Shown here piece by piece: positions 1 to 8,507 of a stretch of DNA of 64,000 nucleotides (within the stretch, counting starts at the first letter, position 1; each line of letters opens with the position of its first letter). Below the pieces are notes generated by a model, which worked only from the letters and a program-made list of their open reading frames with translations, did no database searches and was not told the DNA's origin. The translations under genes were made by a program, and so were the position numbers. Origin of the DNA: ATX-6F1 sp943369485 (GTDB lineage: Bacteria; Cyanobacteriota; Cyanobacteriia; PCC-6307; Cyanobiaceae); NCBI GenBank assembly GCA_943369485.1, contig CALRNH020000015.1, positions 1 through 64,000 of the forward strand, in the 5' to 3' direction.

Positions 1-299
1 GCGGCTTCCCAGATCGGGTAGAAGTGCAGGCCGATGGCGTTGCTGGAGGGAACAACGGCGCCGGAAATGATGTTGTTGCCGTAGAGCAGGCTGCCGGCAA
101 CGGGCTCACGGATGCCGTCGATGTCGACGGGGGGAGCGGCGATGAAGGCAACGATGAAGCAGGTGGTGGCCGCCAGCAGGGTGGGGATCATCAGCACACC
201 GAACCAGCCCACGTAGAGGCGGTTGTCGGTGGAGGTGACCCACTCACAGAACTGGTTCCAAGGAGAAGCGCCGGAGCGCTGCTGGATGGTGGTGGTCAT
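1..299 (-). CDS. psbA: Photosystem II D1 protein, N-terminal part (runs off the left edge)
   Basis: D1 is the photosystem II core subunit in the thylakoid membrane that carries the redox-active chlorophylls, QB and Mn-cluster ligands. Only the first 99 codons lie in the window. They start at an ATG whose complement is at 297-299 and encode the standard D1 N-terminus: MTTTIQQRSG, the WNQFCEWVTSTDNRLYVGWFG segment, then the first membrane helix and lumenal loop with the NNIISGAVVPSSNAIG stretch. The residue that separates low-light from high-light D1 isoforms (130) and all cofactor ligands lie outside the window, so the isoform cannot be assigned. Cyanobacteria normally carry several psbA copies; this is one of them. 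Identification is certain; only completeness is limited. Confidence 0.97.
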   Translation of the reverse strand, partial: MTTTIQQRSGASPWNQFCEWVTSTDNRLYVGWFGVLMIPTLLAATTCFIVAFIAAPPVDIDGIREPVAGSLLYGNNIISGAVVPSSNAIGLHFYPIWEA

Positions 300-370
300 A
301 AGAGCGAGAGGGTTGCCCCCCAGAGGGGACGGTTAGGTAGAACGGCTCCCGATCGGGTGCCGCCTGGCGA

Positions 371-399
371 AGTGTAACGGAACGTTGCGCCCTGTGTGG
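371..399 (-). promoter_or_regulatory. Candidate psbA promoter (-10 box)
   Basis: On the minus strand a TACACT hexamer (complement at 371-376) lies about 70 nt upstream of the psbA ATG, a normal leader length for psbA. The -35 region about 17-20 nt further upstream is only a weak match (TTTCCA-like). This is a motif reading with no mapped transcript. Confidence 0.25.
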
Positions 400-514
400 A
401 AAGGTTGAGGGTAGAGATCGGGCGAAGGGGTCGCCCGGGCGGTTGTCCCCCCAGGCCCCTGCGGCCGCAAGCGTTGACGGAGTTGTTAGCGTCCGAACTC
501 GCCTGAGCACTCGG

Positions 515-2098
515 ATGTCGTCGATCGACCCGGCCCAGCGGGTGCTGATCATCCGCCTGCCGTGCAACCCGATCTTCCCGGTCGGCCCGGTCTACCTGGC
601 CGACCACCTGCACAAGCGTTTTCCGGCCCTGCCCCAACGGATCCTGGATCTGGCGGCCGTGTCCGTGCTCGATGTGGAACGGGTGCTGCTGGCCACGATC
701 GAAGCCTTTCGCCCCAGCCTGTTGGTGTTCTCCTGGCGGGATATCCAGATCTATGCCCCGGTGGATGGCCGCAGCGGCAACCCCCTGCAGCACTCCTTCG
801 AGGTCTTTTACGCCGCTAATCCCCTGCGCCGGATGCGTGGGGCCCTGGGGGGCCTGCGGCTGATGGCGGCCTTCTACGGAGAGCTCTGGCGCAACCTGCG
901 CCTGGTGCGCAAGGGCCTGCGGCGGGCCCGCCGTTTCAACTCCGGGGCGAAGGTGGTGATCGGCGGCGGGGCGGTGAGCGTCTTCTATGAGCAGCTCGGC
1001 AAGAAGCTGCCCCGGGGCACGGTGGTGTCGGTGGGAGAGGGGGAGCCCCTGCTCGAAAAGCTGATCCGGGGGGAGAGCCTTCAGAGCGAGCGCTGTTTCG
1101 TTGTTGGGGAGCCGCCTCGGCCGGGGTTGATCCATGAGCAGCCCGCCGGCCTCGTCAAGACCGCCTGCGATTACCCCTACATCGCCTCGATCTGGCCCCA
1201 GCTCGACTGGTACCTCGACGGCGGCGACTTCTACGTGGGCGTGCAGACCAAGCGTGGCTGCCCCCACAACTGCTGCTACTGCGTGTACACGGTGGTGGAG
1301 GGGAAGCAGGTGCGTGTCAACCCCGTGGAGGAGGTGGTGGCGGAGATGCGTCAGCTCTATGACCGAGGCGTGCGCGGCTTCTGGTTCACCGACGCCCAGT
1401 TCATCCCGGCGCGCCGCTACATCGAGGACGCCAAGGAACTGCTGCGCGCCATCGCCGCCGCCGGGATGGGCGACATTCACTGGGCCGCCTACATCCGGGC
1501 CGACAACCTCGACGCCGAACTGGCGCAGCTGATGGTGGCCACCGGCATGGACTATTTCGAGATCGGCATCACCTCAGGCTCCCAGGAACTCGTGCGCAAG
1601 ATGCGCATGGGCTACAACCTGCGCACCGTGCTGGAGAACTGCCGCCTGCTGGTGGCGGCGGGCTTCAGCGCCCAGGTCTCGGTCAACTACTCCTTCAACG
1701 TGATCGACGAACGCCCCGAGACCATCCGCCAGACCATCGCCTATCACCGGGAATTGGAGCGGATCTTCGGCGCAGGCAAGGTGGAGCCGGCGATCTTCTT
1801 CATCGGCCTCCAGCCCCACACCCACCTGGAGCAGTACGGCTTCGAGCAGGGGCTTCTGCAGCCGGGCTACAACCCGATGAGCATGATGCCCTGGACGGCC
1901 CGCAAGTTGCTCTGGAACCCTGAGCCCATGGGGCGTGTGTTCGGTCGGATCTGTCTGGAGGCCTTCGATCAAGGGGGTCGGGATTTCGGCCGCACGGTGA
2001 TGGATCTCCTGGAGCGCGACTACGGGGTCGCGCCCCTTGGCGAAGCTCTGCAGGCGCCGGTGGAGGGTCGGCGTGCCCTGGCCACGGCCGTGCGCTGA
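515..2098 (+). CDS. B12-binding-type radical SAM protein, conserved next to psbA, function unknown
   Basis: This 527-residue protein has the layout of cobalamin-dependent radical SAM enzymes. Residues 1-190 look like the B12-binding Rossmann-type domain, including the GGGAVS segment. The radical SAM core starts at C249-x3-C253-x2-C256 (GCPHNCCYC), which holds a [4Fe-4S] cluster and cleaves S-adenosylmethionine. The substrate cannot be deduced; related enzymes methylate unactivated carbons or remodel tetrapyrroles, lipids or hopanoids. I chose the ATG at 515 (MSSIDPAQR) because the residues before it, read from a TTG at 443, are low-complexity and would sit in the psbA promoter region. The gene is transcribed divergently from psbA across about 215 bp. 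The domain assignment is firm; the function is open. Confidence 0.85.
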   Translation: MSSIDPAQRVLIIRLPCNPIFPVGPVYLADHLHKRFPALPQRILDLAAVSVLDVERVLLATIEAFRPSLLVFSWRDIQIYAPVDGRSGNPLQHSFEVFYAANPLRRMRGALGGLRLMAAFYGELWRNLRLVRKGLRRARRFNSGAKVVIGGGAVSVFYEQLGKKLPRGTVVSVGEGEPLLEKLIRGESLQSERCFVVGEPPRPGLIHEQPAGLVKTACDYPYIASIWPQLDWYLDGGDFYVGVQTKRGCPHNCCYCVYTVVEGKQVRVNPVEEVVAEMRQLYDRGVRGFWFTDAQFIPARRYIEDAKELLRAIAAAGMGDIHWAAYIRADNLDAELAQLMVATGMDYFEIGITSGSQELVRKMRMGYNLRTVLENCRLLVAAGFSAQVSVNYSFNVIDERPETIRQTIAYHRELERIFGAGKVEPAIFFIGLQPHTHLEQYGFEQGLLQPGYNPMSMMPWTARKLLWNPEPMGRVFGRICLEAFDQGGRDFGRTVMDLLERDYGVAPLGEALQAPVEGRRALATAVR

Positions 2099-2105
2099 GG
2101 CACGT

Positions 2106-2825
2106 CTAGATCTCAAGCAGGGTGACCCGACCGGTGGCGATGTCATAGACGCTCGATCGGATCGTCAAGCGGCCCTCGCCCACCGCCTGGCGCACCAGCT
2201 CGCTCTTGGCAGACAGTTGTTCGGCGGAGCGCCGTGCGTTGTGGACGATCGCCTGCTTGAGGTCATCGCCGGGCTCCAGGCTGGCGCGGATCGGCGCCAC
2301 CAGCTTGCTGAGCAGGGGCGTGAGTGCACCGGAGGCCAAGGCGGCCGTCACGGCTCCGCAGCCGCTGTGGCCCACCACCAGCACCAGGGGGACCGCCAGG
2401 TGGTCGACGGCGTACTCCAGGGAGGCGACGGCGTCATCGAAGGCGGTGTTGCCGGCGCTGCGGATCACGAACAGATCCGAGGGGGCCGTATCGAAGATCC
2501 ACTCCGGGGCCACGCGCGAATCGGCGCAGGCCAGGACCACGGCCCAGGGGGCCTGGCCTCCCACCAAAGTGGAGGCGGGAGTGATGCAGTTGTGGCGCCA
2601 GAGGCGGCTGAGGGCCCGGCTCCGGGCTGATGGGGTGGAGGCCTGGTCGGCCTCGTTCCAGGCGGCGGCGAAGCGGGCGTTGCCATTGACCAGGGCCTGG
2701 AGGGGATCGGCCGGACGGCAGATCGTCAGGGCATCGGATGGATCTTCGGCCTGTGCCGCCTCCCCCAGGCCGAACACGGCTGCCATGGCCAGGGCGCTCT
2801 GCCCAAGCAGCCATCGCCGGCGCAT
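2106..2825 (-). CDS. Exported beta-class carbonic anhydrase (EcaB-like)
   Basis: The enzyme interconverts CO2 and bicarbonate. The beta-class zinc site is complete: C100-x-D102-x-R104 (CADSRV), then H153 and C156 in HSGCG. I start at the ATG giving MRRRWLLGQSALAMAAVFG, followed by an AQA-type signal peptidase site near residue 26. The three arginines before the hydrophobic stretch suggest Tat or Sec export, so the enzyme probably acts in the periplasm or at the cell surface, like cyanobacterial EcaB, rather than in the carboxysome. A longer reading from 2876 would bury the signal peptide. It is the last gene of a minus-strand operon, 2 nt after the CPBP protease. Class is certain; the EcaB relationship is inferred. 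Confidence 0.9.
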   Translation of the reverse strand: MRRRWLLGQSALAMAAVFGLGEAAQAEDPSDALTICRPADPLQALVNGNARFAAAWNEADQASTPSARSRALSRLWRHNCITPASTLVGGQAPWAVVLACADSRVAPEWIFDTAPSDLFVIRSAGNTAFDDAVASLEYAVDHLAVPLVLVVGHSGCGAVTAALASGALTPLLSKLVAPIRASLEPGDDLKQAIVHNARRSAEQLSAKSELVRQAVGEGRLTIRSSVYDIATGRVTLLEI

Positions 2826-2827
2826 GG

Positions 2828-3706
2828 TCAAGGGGAAGCCTCGAGGGGATTGGGATTCTCGCGCCACCAACGCCATCGCACAGCCAGGAGAGCGGCCAGC
2901 CCTAGCCAGCCAAGCAGGCCTCCGATCGGGTTGGGGCTGGCGCCTCCAGGGCCCACCAGCCAGAGCGGAGCAGCGGGCGAAAGGCTGATCAGACCGCCCT
3001 GGAGCAGGAACCAGCCCCCCACCAGGCCGCCGTGCAGCCCCACAGCGCCCCAGAGCACCCCGGCATCGGAGCGCCGTTGGAGGGCCAGGGCGATCCCGAG
3101 CAGCAGCAGGCCGCCCTTGAGGGTCAGCAGCGCCAGCCAGCCCTGGGCCAGGGGGTAGGGATGCACCAGGCTGAAGATCAGCGCCTGGAGCAGCAGGGCC
3201 CGCTGGCCGCCCAGGCCCAGGGCCAGTTCGCCCCAGAGCCAGCCGCGAAACAGCAGCTCCTCGGCGAAGCCCACCCCCAGCACCAGCACCAGGGCGTTGA
3301 CCAGCTGGGCAAACGTGACCCCTGCTCCCGTGCGGGCCGAGCCGGCCAGCAGCAGCCCAGCGCTCACCAGGGCCAGCAGCAAAAACGCCTTGATCAGCCC
3401 CCGCAGCAGGGCCTTGAGGGCGGTGGGCAGGGAGACGGCCACCCCGAGCCTGCGCCAGGCCCTTGGCTCATTCCAGCGCCGCCTCAGCCAGGCGGGCAGC
3501 GTGAGCAGCAGCAACGCGAAGCTCACCAGCGTGCCCGCCAGGTTCACCTGGTCAGCTCGCAGGCCCGGGGCCAGCCCTTCCAGGGGCCTGGCCAGCAGCC
3601 AGCCGGTGAGCAGCAACAGCGGCAGATAGAGCACCGTGGGGAGCCAGCGTCCCGGCCCCCACCTGCCGCCGCGGGGGGGAGGTTCAGGCGACGCGGTGGG
3701 GCCCAT
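2828..3706 (-). CDS. CPBP (CAAX/bacteriocin-processing) family intramembrane metalloprotease
   Basis: This 292-residue integral membrane protein has about eight hydrophobic segments after a proline-rich, cytoplasmic-looking N-terminus. The family's metal and catalytic signatures are present in order: E149-E150-x3-R154 (EELLFRG), H182 and H225. CPBP proteases cleave within or near the membrane; the substrate here is unknown, and prenylated CAAX substrates are unlikely in a bacterium. The start codon directly abuts the clpS stop (0 nt gap) and its own stop lies 2 nt before the carbonic anhydrase start, so it is surely co-transcribed. The operon partners do not reveal its target. Confidence 0.87.
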   Translation of the reverse strand: MGPTASPEPPPRGGRWGPGRWLPTVLYLPLLLLTGWLLARPLEGLAPGLRADQVNLAGTLVSFALLLLTLPAWLRRRWNEPRAWRRLGVAVSLPTALKALLRGLIKAFLLLALVSAGLLLAGSARTGAGVTFAQLVNALVLVLGVGFAEELLFRGWLWGELALGLGGQRALLLQALIFSLVHPYPLAQGWLALLTLKGGLLLLGIALALQRRSDAGVLWGAVGLHGGLVGGWFLLQGGLISLSPAAPLWLVGPGGASPNPIGGLLGWLGLAALLAVRWRWWRENPNPLEASP

Positions 3707-4021
3707 TCAGCCCTCGGGCTCGATCGAGCTGCTCAGTCCCTTGGCCTTGAGGCGCTCGCTGTAGAACTCCGCCGGCTCGATGTCGCAGACGATCACCAGG
3801 CCGATGCCGGTGTTGTGGGCTTCAAGCATCACGGCGATGGCATCCTGCTCGCTGAGCAGGGGCACCACCTCCCGCAGGGTCGTCACCACGTATTCCATGG
3901 AGTTGACCGGGTCGTTGTGCAGCAGCACCTTGTAGCGGGGTGACGGCTTGCGCACCTGCTGGAGGTCCTTGTCGAGCACCGTCGCGCCACCGGGGCTGCG
4001 GATTGGCGTCTCTACCGCCAT
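3707..4021 (-). CDS. clpS: ATP-dependent Clp protease adaptor ClpS
   Basis: ClpS binds N-degron substrates and the ClpC/ClpA N-domain and delivers proteins to the Clp protease. This 104-residue protein contains the family core from about residue 28, including YKVLLHNDPVNSMEYVV, whose N-D-x-x-N-S-M-x-Y-V residues form the N-degron pocket and ClpC contact, and a later EAHNTGIGLV segment. The N-terminal 25 residues are the usual flexible extension. I start at the ATG with complement at 4019-4021 because the residues a longer frame would add overlap dapL and are non-homologous. It lies 20 nt after dapL and abuts the CPBP gene. Confidence 0.95.
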   Translation of the reverse strand: MAVETPIRSPGGATVLDKDLQQVRKPSPRYKVLLHNDPVNSMEYVVTTLREVVPLLSEQDAIAVMLEAHNTGIGLVIVCDIEPAEFYSERLKAKGLSSSIEPEG

Positions 4022-4041
4022 GGTGTTGAAGGAAATGACGT

Positions 4042-5274
4042 TCAAAGTCTGACAGCGGCGATGCGGGCCATGGCTTCCTCCACCTTGGCGCGGCTGTTGA
4101 AGGCTGAGAGCCGGAAGTAGCCCTCGCCGGCGGCGCCGAAGCCGCTGCCTGGGGTGCCCACGACGTGGGCCTCCTGGAGAAGCTTGTCGAAGAAGCTCCA
4201 GGAATCCAGGCCCGCAGGAGTTTTCAGCCACACATAGGGGGCCTGCTCACCGCCGAACACCTCCAGTCCCAGGGCGCTCAGATCGCGCCGGATGATCGCC
4301 GCGTTGTCCATGTAGAAGCCCACCAGGGCCTTCACCTGGGCCTGACCCTCAGGGGAATACACCGCTTCCGCTCCACGCTGCACGATGTAGCTGACGCCGT
4401 TGAACTTGGTGCTCTGGCGGCGGTTCCAGAGCCCCCAGAGCTCCACCGGCTCGCCATCTGCGGCCGTACCCATCAGGCCCCGGGGTACAACGGTGAGCGC
4501 ACAGCGGGTGCCGGTGAAGCCGGCGTTCTTGGAGAAGGAGCGGAACTCGATCGCGCAATGGCGGGCGCCTTCAATCTCATAGATCGAATGGGGCAGTTCC
4601 GGATCCTGGATGAACGCCTCGTAGGCGGCATCGAACAGGATCAGGGCGCCGTTGGCGAGGGCGTAATCGACCCACTGCTTGAGCTGGGCCCTGGTGGCCA
4701 CGGCGCCGGTGGGGTTGTTGGGGAAGCAGAGGTAGATCAGGTCCACCTTCTTGCTCGGGATCTGGGCGGTGAAGCCGTTCTCGGCGTTGATCGGCAGGTA
4801 GGTGAGGCCGCCGTACTGGCCGGCGTCATCGGCATCGCCGGTGCGGCCCGCCATCACGTTGCTGTCCACATACACCGGATAAACCGGGTCGGTCACGGCG
4901 ATGTGGTTGCCTTCACCCAGGATGTCGAGGATGTTGGCGCTGTCGCACTTGCTGCCATCGGAGACGAAGATCTCTTCGGCGGAGATCTGGCAGCTGCGGG
5001 CCTGGAAGTCGTGCTGGGCGATCGCCTCGCGCAGCCAGAGGTAGCCCTGCTCGGGGCCGTAGCCATGGAAGCCTTCGCGGGTGCCCATCTCGTCGATGGC
5101 GGCCTTCATGGCGGTGCGGCAGGCCTCGGGCAGGGGCTCGGTGACATCACCGATGCCCAGGCGGATGATCGGCGCATCGGGGTTGGCTTCGCTGAAGGCC
5201 TTCACCCGCCGGGCGATTTCAGGAAACAGGTAGCCCGCTTTGAGCTTGAGATAGTTGCCGTTGACCTGGACCAA
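4042..5274 (-). CDS. dapL: LL-diaminopimelate aminotransferase
   Basis: DapL converts tetrahydrodipicolinate plus glutamate to LL-diaminopimelate in one step, bypassing the succinylase branch of lysine and peptidoglycan-precursor synthesis; cyanobacteria and plants use this route. The 410-residue length matches the family. Fold-type I aminotransferase landmarks are present: NNPTG at 186-190, D215-x2-Y218, and the pyridoxal phosphate lysine K249 in SFSK, followed by R257. The start is TTG: no ATG lies close, and the encoded MVQVNGNYLKLKAGYLFP matches the usual N-terminus of cyanobacterial homologues from its first residue. It is the first gene of the operon with clpS, the CPBP protease and carbonic anhydrase. 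Confidence 0.96.
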   Translation of the reverse strand: MVQVNGNYLKLKAGYLFPEIARRVKAFSEANPDAPIIRLGIGDVTEPLPEACRTAMKAAIDEMGTREGFHGYGPEQGYLWLREAIAQHDFQARSCQISAEEIFVSDGSKCDSANILDILGEGNHIAVTDPVYPVYVDSNVMAGRTGDADDAGQYGGLTYLPINAENGFTAQIPSKKVDLIYLCFPNNPTGAVATRAQLKQWVDYALANGALILFDAAYEAFIQDPELPHSIYEIEGARHCAIEFRSFSKNAGFTGTRCALTVVPRGLMGTAADGEPVELWGLWNRRQSTKFNGVSYIVQRGAEAVYSPEGQAQVKALVGFYMDNAAIIRRDLSALGLEVFGGEQAPYVWLKTPAGLDSWSFFDKLLQEAHVVGTPGSGFGAAGEGYFRLSAFNSRAKVEEAMARIAAVRL

Positions 5275-5380
5275 GGGAGTGCGCCGCCGGATCGAATGGG
5301 CGGCATCCTCCTATGGCGTCGGCCCACCTGCTCCCCTGGGGGCCTGCCTACCATCGGCATCCGCCCCGCGGCTCTGATCG

Positions 5381-8083
5381 ATGACCGCCGCCCCCGCTCA
5401 GATCCACACCGGTCAAGGGCCCGTGGCGTTTGAGCAGCTCGTTGATCGCAGCATCAGCAAGCCCGGCCGCTACCTCGGCAACGAGCGTGGGGTGGAGCCG
5501 CGCGATTGGGGCCAGGTCTGGCCGGCAGCCCGGGTGCGCTGGTGCCTCACCTACCCCGAGCTCTACGAGGTTGGGGCCAGCAACCTCGGCCACATCATTC
5601 TCTATTCGATCCTCAACGCCGTCCCAGGTCAGCTCTGCGACCGCTCCTACCTGCCCGCGCCCGACCTGGCCGGGCGCCTGAGGGAGCTGGGACAGCCCCT
5701 GTTTGCCGTCGAGAGCCGGCGGGCTCTGGCCCTCTTCGACATCCTCGGCTTCAGCCTCAGCTACGAGCTGGGCGCCACCAACATCCTGGAGATGCTGGAT
5801 CTGGCGGGGATCCCGATCCGTGCCTGTGAGCGGGGCGATCTCCCCTTGGCCGATGTCGCCGCTCCGCCGTTGATCTTCGCCGGCGGTCCCACGGCCACCA
5901 GCAATCCGGAGCCCTATGCGGCGTTCTTCGATTTCCTCGCCCTCGGTGATGGCGAGGAGTTGCTGCCGGAGATCGGTCTGGTGGTGGCGGAGGCCAAGGC
6001 CTCAGGTCTGAGCCGCTCCCAGCTGCTCCATGACCTGGCCCAGGTGCCGGGGGTCTATGTGCCCTCGCTCTATGGACCGGGATCCGATGGCACCTCGATC
6101 GTGCCCCTGGAGCCAGGGGTGCCGGAGCGGGTGCTGCGGCGGGTGGCCACGCCGATGCCCCACTACGCCATGGGCCTGGTGCCCCACATCGAAACGGTCC
6201 ACGACCGGCTCACGATCGAGATCCGCCGGGGCTGCACCCGGGGCTGTCGCTTCTGCCAGCCGGGCATGCTCACGCGTCCGGCCCGCGACGTGGAGCCCGA
6301 AGCGGTGATCGAGGCCGTCGAAACCGGCATGGAGCGCACCGGCTACAGCGATTTCTCCCTGCTCTCCCTGAGCTGCAGCGACTACCTCGCCCTACCGGCG
6401 GTGGGGGTGGAGCTGCGCAACCGTCTGGCGGAGCACAACGTCAGCCTCACCCTGCCGAGCCAGCGGGTTGATCGCTTCGACGCCAACATCGCCCACATCC
6501 TCGGGGGCACCCGCCAGGCGGGACTCACCTTCGCCCCCGAGGCGGGCACCCAGCGGCTACGGGACATCGTCAACAAGGGGCTCACCGACGCCGAGCTGCT
6601 GCGCGGGATCCGCACCGCGATGGAGAACGGCTACCGCAAGGTGAAGCTCTATTTCATGATCGGCCTGCCGGGGGAAACCGACGCTGACGTGCTCGGAATC
6701 GCCGCCACCTGCCGCGCCCTGCAGGAGCAGTGCCGTGACCTGGGCCGGCTGGAGCTGAACCTGACGATCAGCAACTTCACCCCCAAGCCCCACACCCCCT
6801 TCCAGTGGCACAGCGTGTCCACCGGAGAGTTCCGGCGCCGCCAGGAGCTTCTGCGCCGTGAGCTGCGCTCCCTGCGCGGGCTGAAGACGAATGTCACCGA
6901 CGTGCGCCTCTCGGCCATGGAGGATTTCGTCGGCCGCGGCGATCGGCGGCTGGCGCCGGTGATCGAGGCCGCCTGGCGGGCCGGCGCTGGCCTTGATGCC
7001 TGGTTCGAGACGATTGAGCGTACCCACAACGCCTGGACCGCGGCGATCGAGGCGGCCGGCCTCGGCGGTCGCTACCGGGCCCTGGAGCTGGGGGCCTGGG
7101 GCTCGGTCGAGGCTCTCAGCGAGGCGGATCTGCAGTCGTTCTGCGCCCAGCCACTCCCCTGGGATCACATCGATACCGGCATCGACAAGGGCTGGCTCGC
7201 AGACGATCTGCAGCGGGCCCTGGCGGCCGCCGTCGTGCCGGATTGCTCGTTCGAGGGTTGCAGCAGCTGTGGGGTCTGCGGACCTGAGTTCGGTCACAAC
7301 GTGGTGGTGCCTCCACCGCCGATCCCCGCGCGACTGCCGCCCCGGGCTCCCGCCAGTGAACGTCTGCAGAGGCTGCGTTTTCGCTTCGCCAAGACGGGGG
7401 ACCTGGCCCTGCTCAGCCACCTTGATGGCGTGAGGATGCTGGAGCGTGCCTTGCGCCGCAGCGGCCTGCCTGTGAGCTTCACCGGCGGCTTCCATCCCCT
7501 GCCTCGGTTGGAGTTCGCCCTGGCCCTGCCCCTGGGGGTGGAGGCCAGGGGCGAGTGGCTGGATCTGGAGATGGCGACGCCCACCGCCCCCGAGCAGGTG
7601 CGGCAGCGGCTCCAGGCCCAGCTACCTGAGGGGTTTCAGCTCTTGTCGGTGCGCGAAGTCCCCGTGGGCGGCGTCAGCCTTTCCCAGGAGTTGAGATCCT
7701 CCATCTGGAGTCTGGAGCTGCTGGATCCCCATCCGGTCCCGCTGGAGCCGGCCGAATGGCACCACGCCGTTGAGGCTTTGCGGGCCGCGTCCCAGTGGAT
7801 CTGGCATGACACCGACAAGAAGGGGCGTCCCCGGGTGCGGGACCTGCGCCCTTACTTGGAGGAGTTGGAATGTCCTGTGCGGGAGCCCATCGATCCCCCT
7901 GGCAGTGCACGCTTGCGCTACGGCGCGCTGATCGATCCCCAGGGGCGCAGCTTGCGGCCGGAACATTTGCAGGGCTGGTTCGCCGAACGGTTCGCACGGC
8001 CTTTGGCCCTGGGCCGGCAGTGCCGGGAGGGACTGGGGTTGCGGGGCGAGAGCACGCCTGATCAGGACCCCGTGCTAATTTGA
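5381..8083 (+). CDS. TIGR03960-type radical SAM protein fused to a TIGR03936/DUF2344 domain
   Basis: This 900-residue protein joins two modules often encoded side by side. Residues about 25-560 form a B12-binding-like domain plus a radical SAM core with C285-x3-C289-x2-C292 (GCTRGCRFC). Residues about 660-880 form the DUF2344 module (from RLRFRFAKTGDLALLSHLD). A cysteine-rich linker lies between them (CSFEGCSSCGVC near 615-627). The biochemical role is unproven. In other bacteria this gene lies next to RNase E/G or ribosomal protein genes, and here it directly precedes rne, which suggests a role in RNA or ribosome maturation (inference). The ATG at 5381 gives MTAAPAQIHTG. Confidence 0.9.
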   Translation: MTAAPAQIHTGQGPVAFEQLVDRSISKPGRYLGNERGVEPRDWGQVWPAARVRWCLTYPELYEVGASNLGHIILYSILNAVPGQLCDRSYLPAPDLAGRLRELGQPLFAVESRRALALFDILGFSLSYELGATNILEMLDLAGIPIRACERGDLPLADVAAPPLIFAGGPTATSNPEPYAAFFDFLALGDGEELLPEIGLVVAEAKASGLSRSQLLHDLAQVPGVYVPSLYGPGSDGTSIVPLEPGVPERVLRRVATPMPHYAMGLVPHIETVHDRLTIEIRRGCTRGCRFCQPGMLTRPARDVEPEAVIEAVETGMERTGYSDFSLLSLSCSDYLALPAVGVELRNRLAEHNVSLTLPSQRVDRFDANIAHILGGTRQAGLTFAPEAGTQRLRDIVNKGLTDAELLRGIRTAMENGYRKVKLYFMIGLPGETDADVLGIAATCRALQEQCRDLGRLELNLTISNFTPKPHTPFQWHSVSTGEFRRRQELLRRELRSLRGLKTNVTDVRLSAMEDFVGRGDRRLAPVIEAAWRAGAGLDAWFETIERTHNAWTAAIEAAGLGGRYRALELGAWGSVEALSEADLQSFCAQPLPWDHIDTGIDKGWLADDLQRALAAAVVPDCSFEGCSSCGVCGPEFGHNVVVPPPPIPARLPPRAPASERLQRLRFRFAKTGDLALLSHLDGVRMLERALRRSGLPVSFTGGFHPLPRLEFALALPLGVEARGEWLDLEMATPTAPEQVRQRLQAQLPEGFQLLSVREVPVGGVSLSQELRSSIWSLELLDPHPVPLEPAEWHHAVEALRAASQWIWHDTDKKGRPRVRDLRPYLEELECPVREPIDPPGSARLRYGALIDPQGRSLRPEHLQGWFAERFARPLALGRQCREGLGLRGESTPDQDPVLI

Positions 8084-8507
8084 CGCCAAGACGGCAGAAC
8101 GATTGCAGATCACAATCTGCTCACTGCCCTCTGGAACAGCTTTCTTGAAACCCCATTTCCAGAAAGCCGTTTCACTCGGCACCGTTTGGATTTTGGACGC
8201 GCAGCTCCTGCTTCTCGCGCTTTGTTGATCGATCGAGGGCTCAGGCCATACCGGTTGATCCGTTTCGCACGCGGGCTGTGTTTCTTCTGGTCCCGCCGGC
8301 CGTCTGGCCCTGCCGATCCGGCGGGGTTTCCGCAGTCGTCATACCGTCTGGCGTCCACTCTGAGCTTCTTTCCCGCAACGGTTCTTCAGCCCTTTTCCAG
8401 CGCCCTCGGAAGCAGCGCTGGGAGTGGATCAAGGCCCTTCGCGTTCCCTTCAGGGGATGTTCCCTCCCTTACGGCAGGACTCCGCTGAGCCTCCCTCCTT
8501 TTCCTCC
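8084..8507 (+). promoter_or_regulatory. Long 5' leader of rne
   Basis: This 424-nt gap between the upstream stop and the rne ATG holds no convincing gene. It contains a small hairpin at 8105-8120 (GCAGAT, CACA loop) and a larger one at 8139-8167. The larger has a 7-bp outer stem GCTTTCT/AGAAAGC, one mismatch, a 4-bp inner stem and a CCCCA loop. Downstream are several pyrimidine-rich tracts, for example near 8380-8400 and 8490-8506. RNase E is known in E. coli, and reported in cyanobacteria, to control its own mRNA through the 5' leader. This region is the natural place for that here, but the function is inferred. Confidence 0.5.

Noticed and set aside
24..377. 117-codon plus-strand frame over the psbA start
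   Set aside because: Antisense of psbA with a Gly/Asp/Val-rich translation.
5018..5025. HIP1 octamers GCGATCGC (also at 31975, 41680 and 54496)
   Set aside because: The cyanobacterial HIP1 site occurs a few times, but I could not count or show enrichment, so no claim is made.
4165..5433. 422-codon frame opposite dapL
   Set aside because: Antisense of a fully conserved enzyme; no motifs of its own.
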